Positions 25,336-38,440 of a DNA stretch of 64,000 nt are shown piece after piece (position 1 is the first letter of the stretch; the number at the start of each line of letters is the position of its first letter). Below the pieces are notes generated by a model. It was given only the letters and a program-made list of their open reading frames with translations. It had not been told where the DNA came from and did not search any database. This DNA is from Pyrocephalus nanus. Its lineage: Eukaryota > Chordata > Aves > Passeriformes > Tyrannidae. The translations under genes and the position numbers were made by a program. The stretch spans positions 12,840,556 through 12,904,555 of the forward strand of contig CM076261.1 in the NCBI GenBank assembly GCA_038380795.1, given 5' to 3'.

Positions 25336-27949
25336 GTTCCTTCCCTGCCAATATAATCCACACCTCTTGGAAGTGAGGAAGGCAGGAAAGAAAATTATTA
25401 TTTCTGAAATGATCTGTGTGAACTATACTTATGTGATGACTGTTACAGAAGAACCATAAGAGAAATCAGATTGTATACCATTAAGTCAGAAAAACAGTAT
25501 GAATTTAAGACAGTCAAACAAATTTATAAAGCCTCTATTCAATAGAAGGGTATTTTTAATTTTTTTCTGACTGCAGTGACAAATAGTTACGAAAAATTAA
25601 ATGCAATCATATAATTATGACAATGTAAATCATAATATGTACAGAAGAATGTATGTATAAAAAAGGTACCACTAAACATAGAGGTATTTATTTGTCCTAA
25701 GATACAGGATAGGAAGGCCATAAATCACATCCAGTGGGGTCTACTACCATAAACAACAAGAAAATGATGGAGTAGGCCTATAGAACTATTAGTCAAAGTA
25801 ATATTGAGGTCTTCCTTTCCTAGGTTTTAGAACTTAACTCTGCTTTTTAACTTTTTTTCCATTATTCTCTGTGTCTGTTTTCACTATTCAAGCGTGTACT
25901 ACATAAATAATAAAAGTTCATGATGAAAGTTAAGGACCTAATTATCTAGCCTGCTGTTTATACCACTAGTAAAATAATGTTATCTGAGAATTTTTTTTTG
26001 TTTCCTAATGACAACATTTTCCCTTGAAGCTACTCTGAATTATATGTCTGTGTTGCTGGGGAATGTTTACCATTTTGATGTGGAAATGGGAGTAGGCATG
26101 GGCCTTTGTACAATAGCTATAAAAGGAAGCAGATAGGTACAAACAGCAGGTTATGGTATATGAGGGAGGGCAGACAGGTTTTTCACTGTAATTTACTTTT
26201 TCTTAATAAAGGGAGATGAAATATAATAAGTCTTATGAGTACTAGGTTTCATTTAAAGTTTTGATTTACTTGGAGTAAGAGAGGCATTGCAACGTAAATA
26301 AAGAGCAATTTATTATGAAAATTAGCACAAAGCTATCTAATTTTTACTTCTTACTAGAAGGAAATTTGAAATTCAAATCACTGCCTGATGAAGGTTATTA
26401 AAAATGCATTAGAATTGAAAATGTAGCTGTATGTAATTGTCATAATAGATACTCAAAATTAATTTATCCCTGATGACAATTAAGCTAAAAGAATTTTCAA
26501 ATTATCAGCCAACAAATTTCAGTTAATTTTAGAAACAAATAAAGTGAAAACATTTCAAAAAGTTTGTAAAAAAACCCCACTCTCTTTTAAAATAATCCTA
26601 AAAGAAAGATTTTTCTGTTTAAAATAATTCCTTTTCTTCTTTTCCAAACTACTGCACTCTTTTAATTTTCTTTTACCTTGGGTTTGCTTTATTGCATTTT
26701 TCTCTCTTTCACCTTTTTCTCTCAAAGAATTCTGGACTACTTTGGGTGTATGTATACACACACATGTACAGCCATGGGCTGAATTTAGATTAAACTAATT
26801 ATTTTCTTTCTATATCTGGTAGTTTTTCATCTAGTTGATGCATTTTTCTGATTAGCATCCAGGAATCTCATAGGTAGTCTGATGCTATTAATACTTCCTT
26901 CAGAATATCTGAAATGCCTATTATATCAATGTTTATATTTAAGACCAGCATCAAAATCCATTGGGTTGGGAGTTATTTTTAAAGACACTAGGACAAAATT
27001 ACACTCTTTAAAAATCAATAGAGGAAAGTTTTTCTAAAAAGTACTGGTTTTGTGCTGGGTGTGTATTTATTGTTTTAATGCTTTCTAAACCCAAACCAAA
27101 CCAAAAAATTTAGGCTAGTGGATATGTCTGTTGTTGTGTTTCTATATGTACACACATGGGCTTGCACCACTTGCTGTTGTCCACAGCTAGCAATGTGGCA
27201 GAGACCCTGGATGAGTCCTGTGCCTGCATGTGTGTCTTCCTCCCCTTTGTGAAAAGGTGGTGAGAAAGCCATGAACAATGAAGGCAATGTCTCTTCTCCT
27301 TTCCTGGCTAATGAATTCATTTTTTTCCGAATATAGCTCTTGATACTTCAGCAGATACTCAGCATCTGAGAGGTCCTTAAAATCTGCATCATGAGTTTCT
27401 TCTCAACTGTGACTTTTTTTTCTGCTGTGAGTGTTACAATGAGAGTAAACCAGCCTTTGCCACCTGATTCTGACCCAAGGCTCCACAATGGATTCAAGAT
27501 CTGGATGAAGTGACCTGCAGCCAAAGTTAAAGTCTTTCATATTTTGAAAGGGATAGGAAGGAGCGTTAAACCTGTGGCTCAGCCACTGGCGTAGATACAG
27601 CCATAATAATTTAAGTGCATTGAAAGCCTGTGGTTACTTGTAAACACTCCTGACCCAGTTTGTCAATCCAGTGAGAGCTTTCATGATTAGGGTTATAACT
27701 ATCAGTTTAGGAGGTAGAATTATTTACCCATCACTTACTGCTCTCAAGCAATTACTGCACGTAAGTGATTTGTTTTCAAATTTAGTCTGTGTTAATAAAC
27801 ACTTATTTTTAATTCAGCTGTTCTAACAAGATAAATTTGGAAACTACTGCAAATCAGCCAATTTAAGTAAACCAAGAGAAAAACTTAAAGGAAGTTTTGG
27901 ATAAGTACATTTTTCCTTTTCTTTCTAGTGGAAGACAGGTAACATTTTT

Positions 27950-27994
27950 AATTAACCAATACTTTTGGGCTAAAAATTAACCAATACTTTGGGC
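27950..27994. repeat. Near-perfect short direct duplication (about 20 bp)
   Basis: The word aattaaccaatacttttgggc (27950-27970) recurs at 27975-27994 with one T fewer, separated by 4 bp. It is a local duplication in unique intronic DNA, with no evident function. Confidence 0.85.
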
Positions 27995-30124
27995 ATAATC
28001 ATGTGCTTCGAGAATGTTAAAAGCAAAAACTCTAAAACATAGAAACAGTTTCTATCTGTCTAGTATATTTTAGAAGCCTCATAATGGTATTAACACTCAT
28101 ATAATGATCTAATTCATTTACACATTCATTGTGAAGTGTTGTCTTACTACTCGGATAATTAAGCAACAGTAATGAAATGCCCCATTTTATTTCTCAGGCA
28201 TAAACATTGTTTGCATGCCTACTAACTATAGCAGGAAGTTAGGTATTGAAAGCATTTTTTTTATTATATCTGAAATTTGGAAAGATAATTGTGAAACCTA
28301 TTTTATTTCAGTTTTAAATCATCTTTACTCTCAGCTATCTCTCTATCATGGTGTTATTTTTCCAGTGTGAGCCTGGGTTTCAAATTATAGTGTTCTTTCA
28401 GCATTAAGGCAGTAGTTTAAATTTTGTCAACGTTCATTCTGTATTTTCCCCCTTTTATTTTAATGCTATACACAGTAGTCTGGTATTCAGATGGCATTTC
28501 AAAATGAGAGGTCAGATCAGAAAACATGTTTCAAATGTTCTTTAGGACAGTGAGGAAATGGGATTGGGGAGAAGTGGGATTTTTGTATTGCAGATGACTG
28601 CCTGTACAAATACCCTTTGAAGTGTGAATGCATTTTTTTTTTTCAGTATGTATTTAAAAATCCTAATTAAAATTTTGTTAAGGGAATAGGTCCACGTACA
28701 CATGAACTGATCATATTTTAACTATTGCTTTAAAACACCAGGCTACCAGCCAAAACTAGAATAATCCCAGTAGGCTGGTTGTTTTTTATGGGTTAGGCAG
28801 CAGCTCAGTGCTGACAGTATTAGAGCAGCACAGTTTGATATAAAGTAACTTGGCTCAGGAAAATCCCTACATCCTTGCCTACTGAAGGTAGCTTATATGA
28901 CTTAATATGCTTACTCTGCCCTGGTAGGTTTGATTTACAAACACTGTCAGACAATCTAGCATTTAAGGTGACATAACAAAAGCTAGTCAAGTAAGTTTGG
29001 TTTCCATTCCTAATTTTTTTAGATTTCATTGAGACAAAGTGAAGAGCTTGTAACTGCTTATGCGGTAGGTGGTCAGGTAAAATGTGTAAATGGGTACTTT
29101 GGTGGTAGCCCATATGAAAGTCAGATATACTAATATTTAGCAGTAGTGAAGACTTAAAGGAGGGAGTTGAAGTAAACATAAAACATTCTCTTTCTCTTAA
29201 AATTATTTAAATTTTTTAAATGAAAATAGTTATTTTATTTTGTATTCAGTCTAAATTTACATAATGCCATCTAAATTCTCCAAAAATGCTGAAAAATTTA
29301 AACTTCTTCTTTTTTTAAATCTCAGTTTTATCTGGAGGGCAAGAAGGAATTATTCATTGTCTGTCTACTATCAGATGTACACATATTCTTCCCATCAAAG
29401 TTCACTTTCTTGCCCTGACATTACTACCTTATACTTAGCCTAATTTATTTTTAATATTTGCATTCATTCTGTTTGGTTTTGTTTGTTTATTTTTAATATC
29501 TACGTTTTCATTTAACAGACAAGATTCTTGCTGTTGTTATAGGCGTGGTTTCCATTTAGTACTTAGAGGGATCAACATTTACTTGGTACAAGTTTCTTAA
29601 AGGCTTAATCCTCTGAAATAGCAGCTAGAGACCTGCCCTAGAGGTTGATATGCCATTCCTTGGCAAAATTCCTTGAGAGTGTTGTTACCATAACAACTTA
29701 CATTCCAAGGGTAAATCCGCATGCAGAGGTGGGGAAAACTCTTCTGTTCTTTCTGTGAATTGTTTTTGCCTTTTTATGATCCATTCTTTCACTTCTCTGA
29801 TCTTGGGATTTCTCCTCTCCCCCAGTATGTTGCTTTATTATGTTTCTCTTGTAATCTTGTGGTTTAAGACTTGCTATTCTTTCATAATTTTTTTTTCTTT
29901 TTATTTTAATGCCTCTTAGTATATTTTTACCTCAAGTCATGTTTTTCAGTCTCTTGCATCCCCAGGACCTATTGCTGATTGCTGTTCTTTTTCAAAATAT
30001 GCTGAAGTCAGGCAAATGTGTTTTATTTTAAATGCTCTGAATGCCTAATCCCCTAGGGGTTTGCCCAAACCCACAAAGGTCCAGATATCCTTAGAGATTT
30101 GTTAGCATCCCTTTCTTAGACTCA

Positions 30125-30560
30125 AAAGTTAATGGAACTGAAGAGTAGTCTTGTTCAACTCCTGCTCACAGCAGAGCCACCTCTGAGGTCAAAGGTCTGA
30201 GCAAACGCGGTTGCACAGGGTGTTGTCCAGTTGGGTTGCCAGGGGTGGAGACCACAGTCTCTCTGGGCTGCCTGCCCCACTGCTGGGCTGTCTTCCTGGT
30301 GAAAACATTGCTCCTCACATGCATCCTCAGCATCTCTTGTCTCAATTTATACTCGTTGTCCTTCCTCCCAGCAGGCACAGCTGTGAAAAGCCTGGCCCTG
30401 TTTCCTAGAGAACCTCCCTGCAGGCACTGGGGGACTGCAGTTTGATGCCCCCAAAACCATCCCTGCTGCAGGCTGGAGAAGCTACCCTGCATGGGTCAGG
30501 TGGTCCAGCTCTGGCTGTCCCGGGGACCCTCCGCTGAACTCACTTTGTATTATCAATTTC
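30125..30560 (-). repeat. CR1 LINE 3' portion, minus strand, GC-richer subfamily
   Basis: On the + strand it reads as reverse-complement CR1: 'cctgctcacagcagagccacc', 'cagggtgttgtccagttgggtt', 'ggtggagaccaca', 'tcaatttatactcgttgtcc', 'cctccctgcaggcactgggg' and 'gatgcccccaaaaccatccctgctgcaggctg'. The open frames across this segment (up to 108 codons on the minus strand) are repeat-derived. It is antisense relative to DOK6. Confidence 0.82.
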
Positions 30561-33110
30561 ACTGGAGTCCCAAAACTGGTCATGGTGTTATCGATGTGAT
30601 CTAATGAGTGCTGAGTAAAGAAGAAAAGTCACTTCCCTTGATGTACAGCCTGTGCTTCTGTTATTGCAGCCATTTCCCTGGTCCTAAAGGTCTTTATGCT
30701 TTTTAGGCAGCACACTGCCTTTTTTAGAGCCAAGATCACATTCAGCTCTGTCTGAAGCTGTAACAAAACTTCTACTCTGTGGCAATTGGATTTAGTAATG
30801 TCAAAGGAGCTGCTCCTAGCTGCAGATAGCATGAGTGAAAACCAAGCTGGAGGCAGATGTTTAGTTGCTCTGAGATCCTGTCTGTAGTCCTTTCATCCGC
30901 AGTGAGCCAGCATTTCCTTTTCTCCTTTTGCAGACTGGCAGCGCATTCAGAGTAACATTTTAGCATGTTGGTGCCTCCTTTGCCCTTTTCTTGAGATGAT
31001 AGTTAACATAGCTCTTGCTTCTTATATCTCTCTCTTGATGTTGCCATGCTGTCTCTCTTTTGAGGTGGTTCTTTAACTGTCTGGGCATCACTCACTAGAG
31101 TCCCTGCTCCTTGCCACCATGTTGGCTTTTGCTCTGTTACAATACTGCTTGCGTGGTATTACACAACAGATGGTAGTATGTGGGCCATTATTAAGAAATA
31201 AGAGGATGAACGGTTGCATTTTGTAGCTCTCTCTTCTGCTTCTATTTTTTTTTTTTAGTTGGAAATTAAATGACAGGAGGGTAACATGCAATGCAAAACA
31301 GAAACCCACTTATGTAAATTCAGACCTTTTCCTCTGCCCAGGCAATTTCCAGGTCTCTGCACAGCAGAAATAACATTCAGTAGATGGAGTCGCAGAATCA
31401 TTTCCCTCCCGGTTTCATATGGGAGGCGCATGTTTGGAAGAATTCAAGTAGGAGATAACCCAGAACGGAGCACTTACGACTTTATGCACGATTTTTGTGG
31501 TTTTCGTCTCTTTTGGACCTCCTTTCTTATTTCCTGTAGAATTATAATTTTTGTAGTGATGCAAATGTAATAAGTGATTAGGATGTAATATTTCTATAAT
31601 TGTGGAAGAGTTATCTATTTAAATATATAATTTCATCACCAGAGCCCTAGATGTACTACGTACATAGAGTCTTTATGTGCTCAGGTAACATAAAAGTAAA
31701 TCCTAGATCTTCAAGTGCATGGCAGAATTTTAGTACAACAAGCAAACAAATATATGTCCAGTGTAGGTCTGTGATGAAGTATGATAAATTAAACAGAAAG
31801 TGTATTGAATTGTTCTTAAAATGCATCCTCTTTGATAGAAATAAACATAGTTCCAAAGAAAGTAGTCAAAAAAGAGGCAAATTACATTGACTGTTAAGAA
31901 ACAATGCATCCCAGTTAATATAAGCCTTTGCTTAAATTAAATGTATTTTGTAATTTAATAGCCTTTCATACCTAAGAATATAATTAGATATCTAAAAGAA
32001 AAGAAAAAATAACACAACTTCCAAACATGTTAAAGAATATTTATCTTAAGATGCATTGACAGTGACTGTTTTATAATATAAAATATTTTGCTAGCATAAT
32101 GAAAATGATGTTGTAATTATTTCCTCTTATTTACCTAAGTAAAAAATGCTCTTTCAAAAAGAAGAATTTAAGTTGATACAACATGGGTCACAGGAAAATT
32201 GTGTTTTTTTCCTTGTATAAATAGGCTCTTAACATGGATGAGTTGTTACGGCCGGTGCTCAGATGGAGAGAAGAAGTGGAGTTCTGAAATGTCATGTCAA
32301 GACAGGCAAGGGCTAAAGTGTTTTTAGAGAGGCCAGAAGTTTGTTACTAGCAATAGCTACTTAATCTATTATCTGATCTCTTCTGGCTAGACAGAGGTAA
32401 TTGTCTGCTTCAAAGGCTCGGTCTATTTTTCAGAGGTTTTATTTTCCATATAACAACCCTGAATAATTTCCTTAATCGTCAGCCTTTAACTGTGTATCTT
32501 GCTTGAATTTAGGCCATGGCTACCTGCCACTGCAGACTTTCTTGGATTAGTAATTTTCCTGCACTTGAATTATTTACTAGGAATTCACAGCATGACTTTA
32601 CTGCAATTAAATTACAGTTGGTTTAGCTAGGGATAAGTGGAGTTAGACTTCTGAAATCTATCAAGATACTTTTCATATGTTTTCAAGTTGGTTGGCACAG
32701 AAATGCACTAAAACTAATATGGACCAATCCTTTTGTGTTTCTTGCAACTTAGTCTCCTGGCATCAGACAATGCCTGGGCATTCTGGCAGGGAGTAGGGAA
32801 TTGAAGCAATTTGGTATTAGCATCAAATTTGGGGTCTTCATGCGGAAAGCGACTTCACCTCTCAGATTATAAATGATTGTCATAAAACATCAGGTTAGGG
32901 AAATCTTCAAGGAAACAATTTTTTTTTTTCTTCAAAGTGAGGACAGTAGCTTTCTACTTTCTCTGATTCTCCTGTCTTTTTGACCCTATAACATGTGATT
33001 TGTTAACTGTTGGTTCATTTAAATGAGTCCTTCTTAGCTTCTCATGTTTTTAAGCTTGATGCATTGTTCTATATTTTATTAATTTTTTTTTATTTCGAAA
33101 AAATTATAGG

Positions 33111-33176
33111 TTTTTTTTTTTTTTTTTTTTGTGCTGTCATGATATAAAGGAACAGAGCTTCTTTTTTTTTTTTTTT
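33111..33176. repeat. Two T homopolymers (T20 and T15)
   Basis: T20 spans 33111-33130, and a T15 run followed by a C-run spans 33162-33180, with 31 bp between them. These are low-complexity sequence with no further content seen. Confidence 0.9.
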
Positions 33177-33893
33177 CCCCCTTATGGCTCATCCACCCAG
33201 ATGTGGCTAGACAGCATTTACAAGGTGTTGATGTTTATGGACTTTATTAATTCTACATAACAATTACTTAAAGGAAACAAGTAGAAGCTCTGAATGTGGT
33301 GCTCTTTTCTGATGAGGTGTTAAACCAACACAAAACAAATGTAAGTTTTGGGCTTATCTGCAGACCAAGATAAAGAAAAACAATTAGAATGAGAGAAAGT
33401 GCATTGCATCACTTGAAGCAATATTTGGATGATTCATGAGATAGCAAAAAGCTTATGATAGGGTCTTTTACTTTCTTGCTCAGTCCTTGATGTGCATCTG
33501 TGAAGAGTTTTTACATTTTGGTGAAAAATCTGAGGCTCATTTAAAAAAAAAAAAAAAATTGTGTCCAGATCAAGTGCATTTATTTTCAGCTATGCTTTAA
33601 AGGAATATTTGAGGTGATCCAAATTCCTGATTGTGAGAGGAACCAAGTTACAGTAACTAAAATCGATGTATAGCCCTGAGATCCTGATGCAAGCCATGCC
33701 TACTTTAATTTTGCAGGAGTGAGATGCTGCCAATCGTAGAAATTATCCTACCTAGTAGCCCTTCAGGCTTATGTAGGTTTTGATGTCCATTCATCAAATA
33801 TTAATGAGAACTAACGGACAAGGTTGTCTCTGCTATAGTTATGTCAAACCTCCAAGAAAGAAAAAAACCTGTTAGATATGAAAATTAATGGGG

Positions 33894-33915
33894 AAAAAAA
33901 AAAAAAAAAAAAAAA
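33894..33915. repeat. A22 homopolymer
   Basis: There are twenty-two consecutive A, preceded by gggg. No poly(A)-tailed retrocopy with a recognisable body was found upstream, so I treat it as a simple repeat. A shorter A16 run lies at 33543-33558. Confidence 0.9.
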
Positions 33916-35469
33916 GCTCAGCAAAGGAAAGTTTGTTAGCATGTAAGCTAAGTACCAGTTCTACATCTTTTCATCAACCTGTGTTAAGTGGTCTTCCTAG
34001 AGGAAAAATGAAGTGGTTTTAGAGACTGATACAGAAACAGATCAACAGACCGAATAGAAAAAAATAACCAACAAGGAAATGTATGCGTGGGTTGTTGAGT
34101 GATGAACATATGAGGCAGGAATTATCGATGAGGAGTAGGAGAACTGAGAAATGGTCCAGGTGCTAAGAGTCCTTATTACATACCACACTGAGCAACATAT
34201 GGAGAACGGCACTGAATGGTAGCACCACTGTCTAGTAAAGAACATCTGAGTTAACAAGCTAATGTCTACAAAGGATATATTTAGCTACTGGAAGAAATCA
34301 AAGTATAATGGTAGTCAAGAAAACAATTTGCAAGGTTGCGCACTGAGCAGGTAGGGATTTTATTCATGGTTGAAGTTAATTTCATTCTAGAGAGTTATAA
34401 ATGGGGAAAATAAGAAAACTGATTTTCAGAGTTTTTTGTTGGTTTTGGTTGGTTTTAACTTTACCAAAGGTTTAGGCAGAGTATAATCCTTCAATGGGAA
34501 AATGCCCATCTTTTTTTGTGTAAAGTCTAGGTAAGACTCTTACATGTGTAATGGCACAGTAAATTTTCCTTTTTTTTTTTTTTCCTACTGATACAATGGT
34601 CTAAGTAGTTTCAAAATGCTATTTTGTTGTTATGAAGAACAGCCATTGTAATACCAGAGGGAGCAGATTTTGGTATAATATTCCTTCCTTAAAAAAAAGT
34701 AGAATTACCTAATGTACCATTCATAAAAAAAGAGGACTTTTTTTAATATAATTTTTCAACTTTATTAGTATTTTAAAACCCTCTTAAAGTCTGCAAAGAG
34801 ATGTTTTAAATTATTTCAAAGCAGTTCTGATTTTTTATGGGGTTTTTTTGTCTTTTTGGTAGTTTTGATATTTTTCTCCATTTAAAAGGGTTTATTGCTT
34901 TATATGTTTTTTAAAAATTATATATAAAATTTAAGACAGAGCTTTAAAAATCCCTGAGATAAAGCAGTCTGGTTGCCAAGGCAAAGTTCATTTTTTCCTT
35001 CATACAGAATAATCTAAATTCTCAGGTGTTTATTTTTTAATTGCAAGTGTTCAGCAAGTAGAGAAATGACTCATGTTTCACTGACATTAAACCCCGAATT
35101 CAGAATTTGATTAACTTAATTCTCTCTAGCAATGGGAGGATAGACTTTCACAGTCTTAACTATTTTTCTGCTCTGATTGTGGAGGGAAGCATACAGTAAA
35201 TTTTAAAAGGTGAATATGGAAGCAAATATTCATCTCTATTTGATATTAAAAATTACATAAGCAATAGAAATTCTGAGGGACTTATTTGATAATATGGCCC
35301 CTCTTGTTGTTAGAGTCAACTTGAGTTCCTGAAATGTTAACTGCTGGGGTCTCTTTCTGTCAACCTGCCTGATTTGCCCAACAGATAAACATAAAACTGC
35401 TCCTTCAGCTTGTGTATGGTTTGGTGTACACAAGCCAGCAACATGCTCTTTCTGTAAAGGAAGATATAG

Positions 35470-36058
35470 TATCCTGGGCTGCTTTAGGAGAAGTGTTGAC
35501 AGAAGGTTGAGGGAGGTGATCCTGACCCACTACTCTGCTCTGGTGTGGCCACACCTGCAGTACTGGGTCCAGTTCTGGTCTCCTAATATCAAAGAAGCAT
35601 GGACATACTGGAGAGAGTACAACGCAGGGTCAAAGAAAGGATGAGGGGACTGGACTGAAGGTTCTCATCTGTTAGGAAAGGCTGAGAAAGCTGAGACTGT
35701 TTAGCCTTAACATGAGAAGGCTCTTTCATTATATACTTATTAATGAGAATATTCTCTACACTTGAAGTATTTAGAGAAGACAGAGCCGGGATCTTTTCAC
35801 TGATGCCCAGTGACAGGACCAGAGGCAGTGAGCATAAACTGAAATGCAGGAGGTTTCCTCTGATTATCAGGAATCACTGAACAAGCACTGATACAGATTG
35901 CCTAGGAAGGTTTCTGAGTCTGACTCACCTTAGAAATACTAAAAAAATCATTTGGATGCAATTAGCTCTAGGTGGTCCTGCATGAGCAGAGTGGCTGGAC
36001 CAGATGACCTACAGAGTTTCCTTTCAACCTCAGCCATTCTGTGAATCTGTGAAATGTG
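35470..36058 (+). repeat. CR1 LINE 3' portion, plus strand
   Basis: CR1 segments appear in order: 'tcctgggctgctttaggaga', 'ttgagggaggtgatcctgac', 'tggtgtggccacacctgcagtactgggtccagttctgg', 'ctggagagagtacaacgcagg', 'gggatcttttcactgatgcc', 'agtgacaggaccagaggcagtg', and a tail 'cctttcaacctcagccattctgtgaatctgtg'. The octamer-like end is preserved. A stretch near 35725-35765 appears to interrupt the consensus. Confidence 0.9.
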
Positions 36059-36584
36059 CTGCTTTCTCAGTTATGATGGGGCTGAGTCCTAAAGCTCAGT
36101 TACTTTTTTTCTTTTTTTTTTTTCTCTGTTAGTTTGCCAAGTGAAATGAGTTATTTTTCCTAAAGTGTGTGTAAATTCCCTATATTCTCAGAATTTTTAA
36201 TGACAATTAAAATAAAATTATTTGTTTTGGTTCTTGTAAAACAAAGCATTTCAATGGAAAGATAAAATTTTTAAATAATTTTTTCAGCTCACAGAAATAT
36301 TTTGTCCACCCATGTTAAACCATTAAAGCATTTGACAAGAAAATAGATATCTCACAGTATCTATATCATGATAGCTTCAGAGAGGTTCATTTTTATGGAT
36401 AGTTATACACAAGAGGAATATGACTGCTGTGTGAAACTATGAGTGGCTCAAAAACTTGACTTAAAGAAAGAAAGTAAAAGTTAGAGAGTTTGGAAGACGC
36501 AATTCATATAACTTTGCCTGTCACGTTGGAGTTATAAGAGGTTTTGTGCTGTCTAGGAAGGCATTACTATTCCAGAGACAAATT

Positions 36585-36870
36585 AAAATGGATCCCTTAA
36601 AATGGCACAGGCTTGGGATGGGCAGGCTGGCAACAGGCATGTGAGTAGGGCCGTGGATCTTGTTGCCTCAGCTAATAAAACTCCGTGGGCAATGTGAACA
36701 GAACCACGGGCAGTCAATAAAGGGAATGATTATCCCCCTCAGTTCAGCATACATTAGACAATATTTACAGAACCTCATCTGGTTTTGGCCCACCTGTTAC
36801 AATAAAGATATTGTCAAACTGGTGTAAGTTTTGCTGAAGGCTGTCAAGATAGACCCTAGAGCAGTCTTCA
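36585..36870 (+). repeat. CR1 LINE internal fragment, plus strand
   Basis: It resembles a CR1 stretch upstream of the 3' end: 'gaaccacgggcagtcaataaagg', 'gattatccccctcagttcagca', 'cctcatctggttttggccca' and 'aagatattgtcaaactgg'. The terminal 3' motif is missing, so it is a fragment or a copy broken by deletion. It lies about 530 bp after another CR1 copy in the same orientation. Confidence 0.7.
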
Positions 36871-37116
36871 GTTCTAATCTCAAGTTCATCATCAGCACAT
36901 ACACTTTCCATTTCATGCTTGTCTCAGTTTCTTTTGCTGGCTTCTTGATGCCTCTCACTGCTCATCTGCTATAAATATTATCTGAAATATCTTTGCCCCA
37001 ACATGTTGCATTTCTTTACTGCACCATATAAAATTTCTGTTGCCTTAAAAACATTCCTTCCAGCCCAAGAGAAGGAATGGTAGACCTGTATACTGGGAGC
37101 GTAAGAATTTCAAACC

Positions 37117-37132
37117 AAAAAAAAAAAAAAAA
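37117..37132. repeat. A16 homopolymer
   Basis: Sixteen consecutive A after 'caaacc'. This is a simple repeat about 1.3 kb before exon 3. Confidence 0.9.
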
Positions 37133-37904
37133 GCACCTACACGCAGTCCATTTTTTCGCTAGTCATAGATGGCCAGACTCATATGGATGACATTTTTTTA
37201 GAAATTAATTCTGCCTGAGGCAAATGTCCTGCCTGAATAAACCAAATATAAACAGATAAATTTTACCCAGAGTTCCAAGAAACTGAGGAAAAGATTTTAT
37301 AATATGAGGTGTTAAGCAGATTAATATCAGCTGTGCCATCAGCTCTGGTTTTAATAACATATTTTCTTCCATTTGTATTAATTGTAGTTATCTACTTGCA
37401 TCCAAAAAAAATAGAAATAGATTGAATTTTTTATGCTGTAAATTTGCTGGAAGGGTATTTTTTTGTAGATAAGCTTTTCAGATATTTAGAAAATAAAATA
37501 AAACTTTGAGTTCTTTTGAGGATGACTGTTACACTTTAAAGACAGATGAGGATCTATTCTTACAAATGTAGTGATACTATTTGACATATTAATTGAGTTA
37601 CTGCACTTAACTAATAAAACACTGTCCATCCTACATTAGGTTTTCCGTTTGATGTAGTTGCTGAAACTGATCCAAGTTGTATGAATATAGAAATTGAAAA
37701 ATAGATTGCAGAAATTCATAAGGCTGACTTGATGTCATCGTAAACTATGATTTCAAGTAGGACTTTGTTAGAGAAATAGACCTTTTTCTTTTTAATACAT
37801 TATATTTTACAAAAAGTGATTCAACTTTAGATTCTACGTATTTATGTATTTTTGTCAATTAAAAAGCTTATAAACATAAAGACGCTTAGGGGGTGTTGAG
37901 GTTT

Positions 37905-38335
37905 AGGAATGTTATTCCCCAATTTAGTTCTCCCACCAAGGCTTAAAACCACAGTGCCGTTCACTCACTCCCCACTTCCCTTCCCCCTTCCTGGTCTGGA
38001 AGGATGGAGTTGAGATTTGGAGGCACAAAAGGTGCAAATCATGGGTTGAGATAAGAACAACTGACTGGAAACAGTGATGAGATAAGAAAACTAACGGTAA
38101 CAGCAACAATATTAATAACCAAATATGCAAGGCTAAGAAACAATTTACATGGAAAGCCCACGACAAATATGGACCAGCTCTTCTTCCCCAACAGACTTTC
38201 TCTCCACTGGAAGGAATACCCTTCTCCTGGGAAGCAAGAGTCCCTTACTCCCGCCCCTGGCAATATGGTATGGAATAATATCCAGGCCTTAACCAGGACC
38301 CTCTCCCAGCTTCTGTAAAAAATTAACTCTCAACC
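37905..38335. mobile_element. Avian LTR-like (endogenous retrovirus) element just upstream of exon 3
   Basis: The segment contains phrases I associate with avian ERV LTR or flanking repeats: 'tctcccaccaaggctta', 'gatttggaggcacaaaagg', 'aatcatgggttgagataagaac', an A-rich stretch of 'aacagcaacaatattaataacc', 'ccactggaaggaatacccttctcctgggaag' and 'gaccctctcccagcttctg'. It is GC-richer than the unique intron around it. It ends about 105 bp before the exon-3 acceptor. The call rests on recognition of these phrases only; I did not find both LTRs or a target-site duplication, and orientation is uncertain. Confidence 0.5.
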
Positions 38336-38440
38336 AAAATGGGGGGAAAAACTGTTTATAGTAAAAATGGAGCAGTTAAGGTTAATATTTTTATTGGGAC
38401 TATTTATACACTGGTCTAAAATACTTTTCTTCATTTTAAG

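Larger units (their letters stand above)
16501..38440 (+). other. DOK6: DOK6 intron 2 (complete, 21,940 bp)
   Basis: The intron is bounded by gtaagt and ttaag and lies between two exons that join in frame, so it is phase 0. It is mostly unique AT-rich sequence. Repeats I can recognise are an ERV-like GC-rich segment near 17.2-17.6 kb, two abutting CR1 copies at 23.0-23.8 kb, CR1 copies at 30.1-30.5, 35.5-36.05 and 36.6-36.9 kb, several A or T homopolymers, and an LTR-like unit at 37.9-38.3 kb. Unusual unique-looking segments are the inverted-repeat cluster at 25.2 kb and a CpG-dense patch at 31.4 kb. No independent gene is supported. Confidence 0.92.

Noticed and set aside
28820..29179. 119-codon minus-strand open frame.
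   Set aside because: No recognisable domain, signal or splice context. The composition is that of ordinary intron DNA, and a frame of this size is expected by chance in 64 kb.
30166..30492. 108-codon minus-strand frame plus two overlapping plus-strand frames.
   Set aside because: All lie in a minus-strand CR1 3' portion, whose higher GC lowers stop-codon frequency.
33894..33915. Poly(A) tail of a processed retrocopy.
   Set aside because: No gene-like body or AATAAA signal was recognised upstream. Similar A-runs are scattered through the introns as simple repeats.
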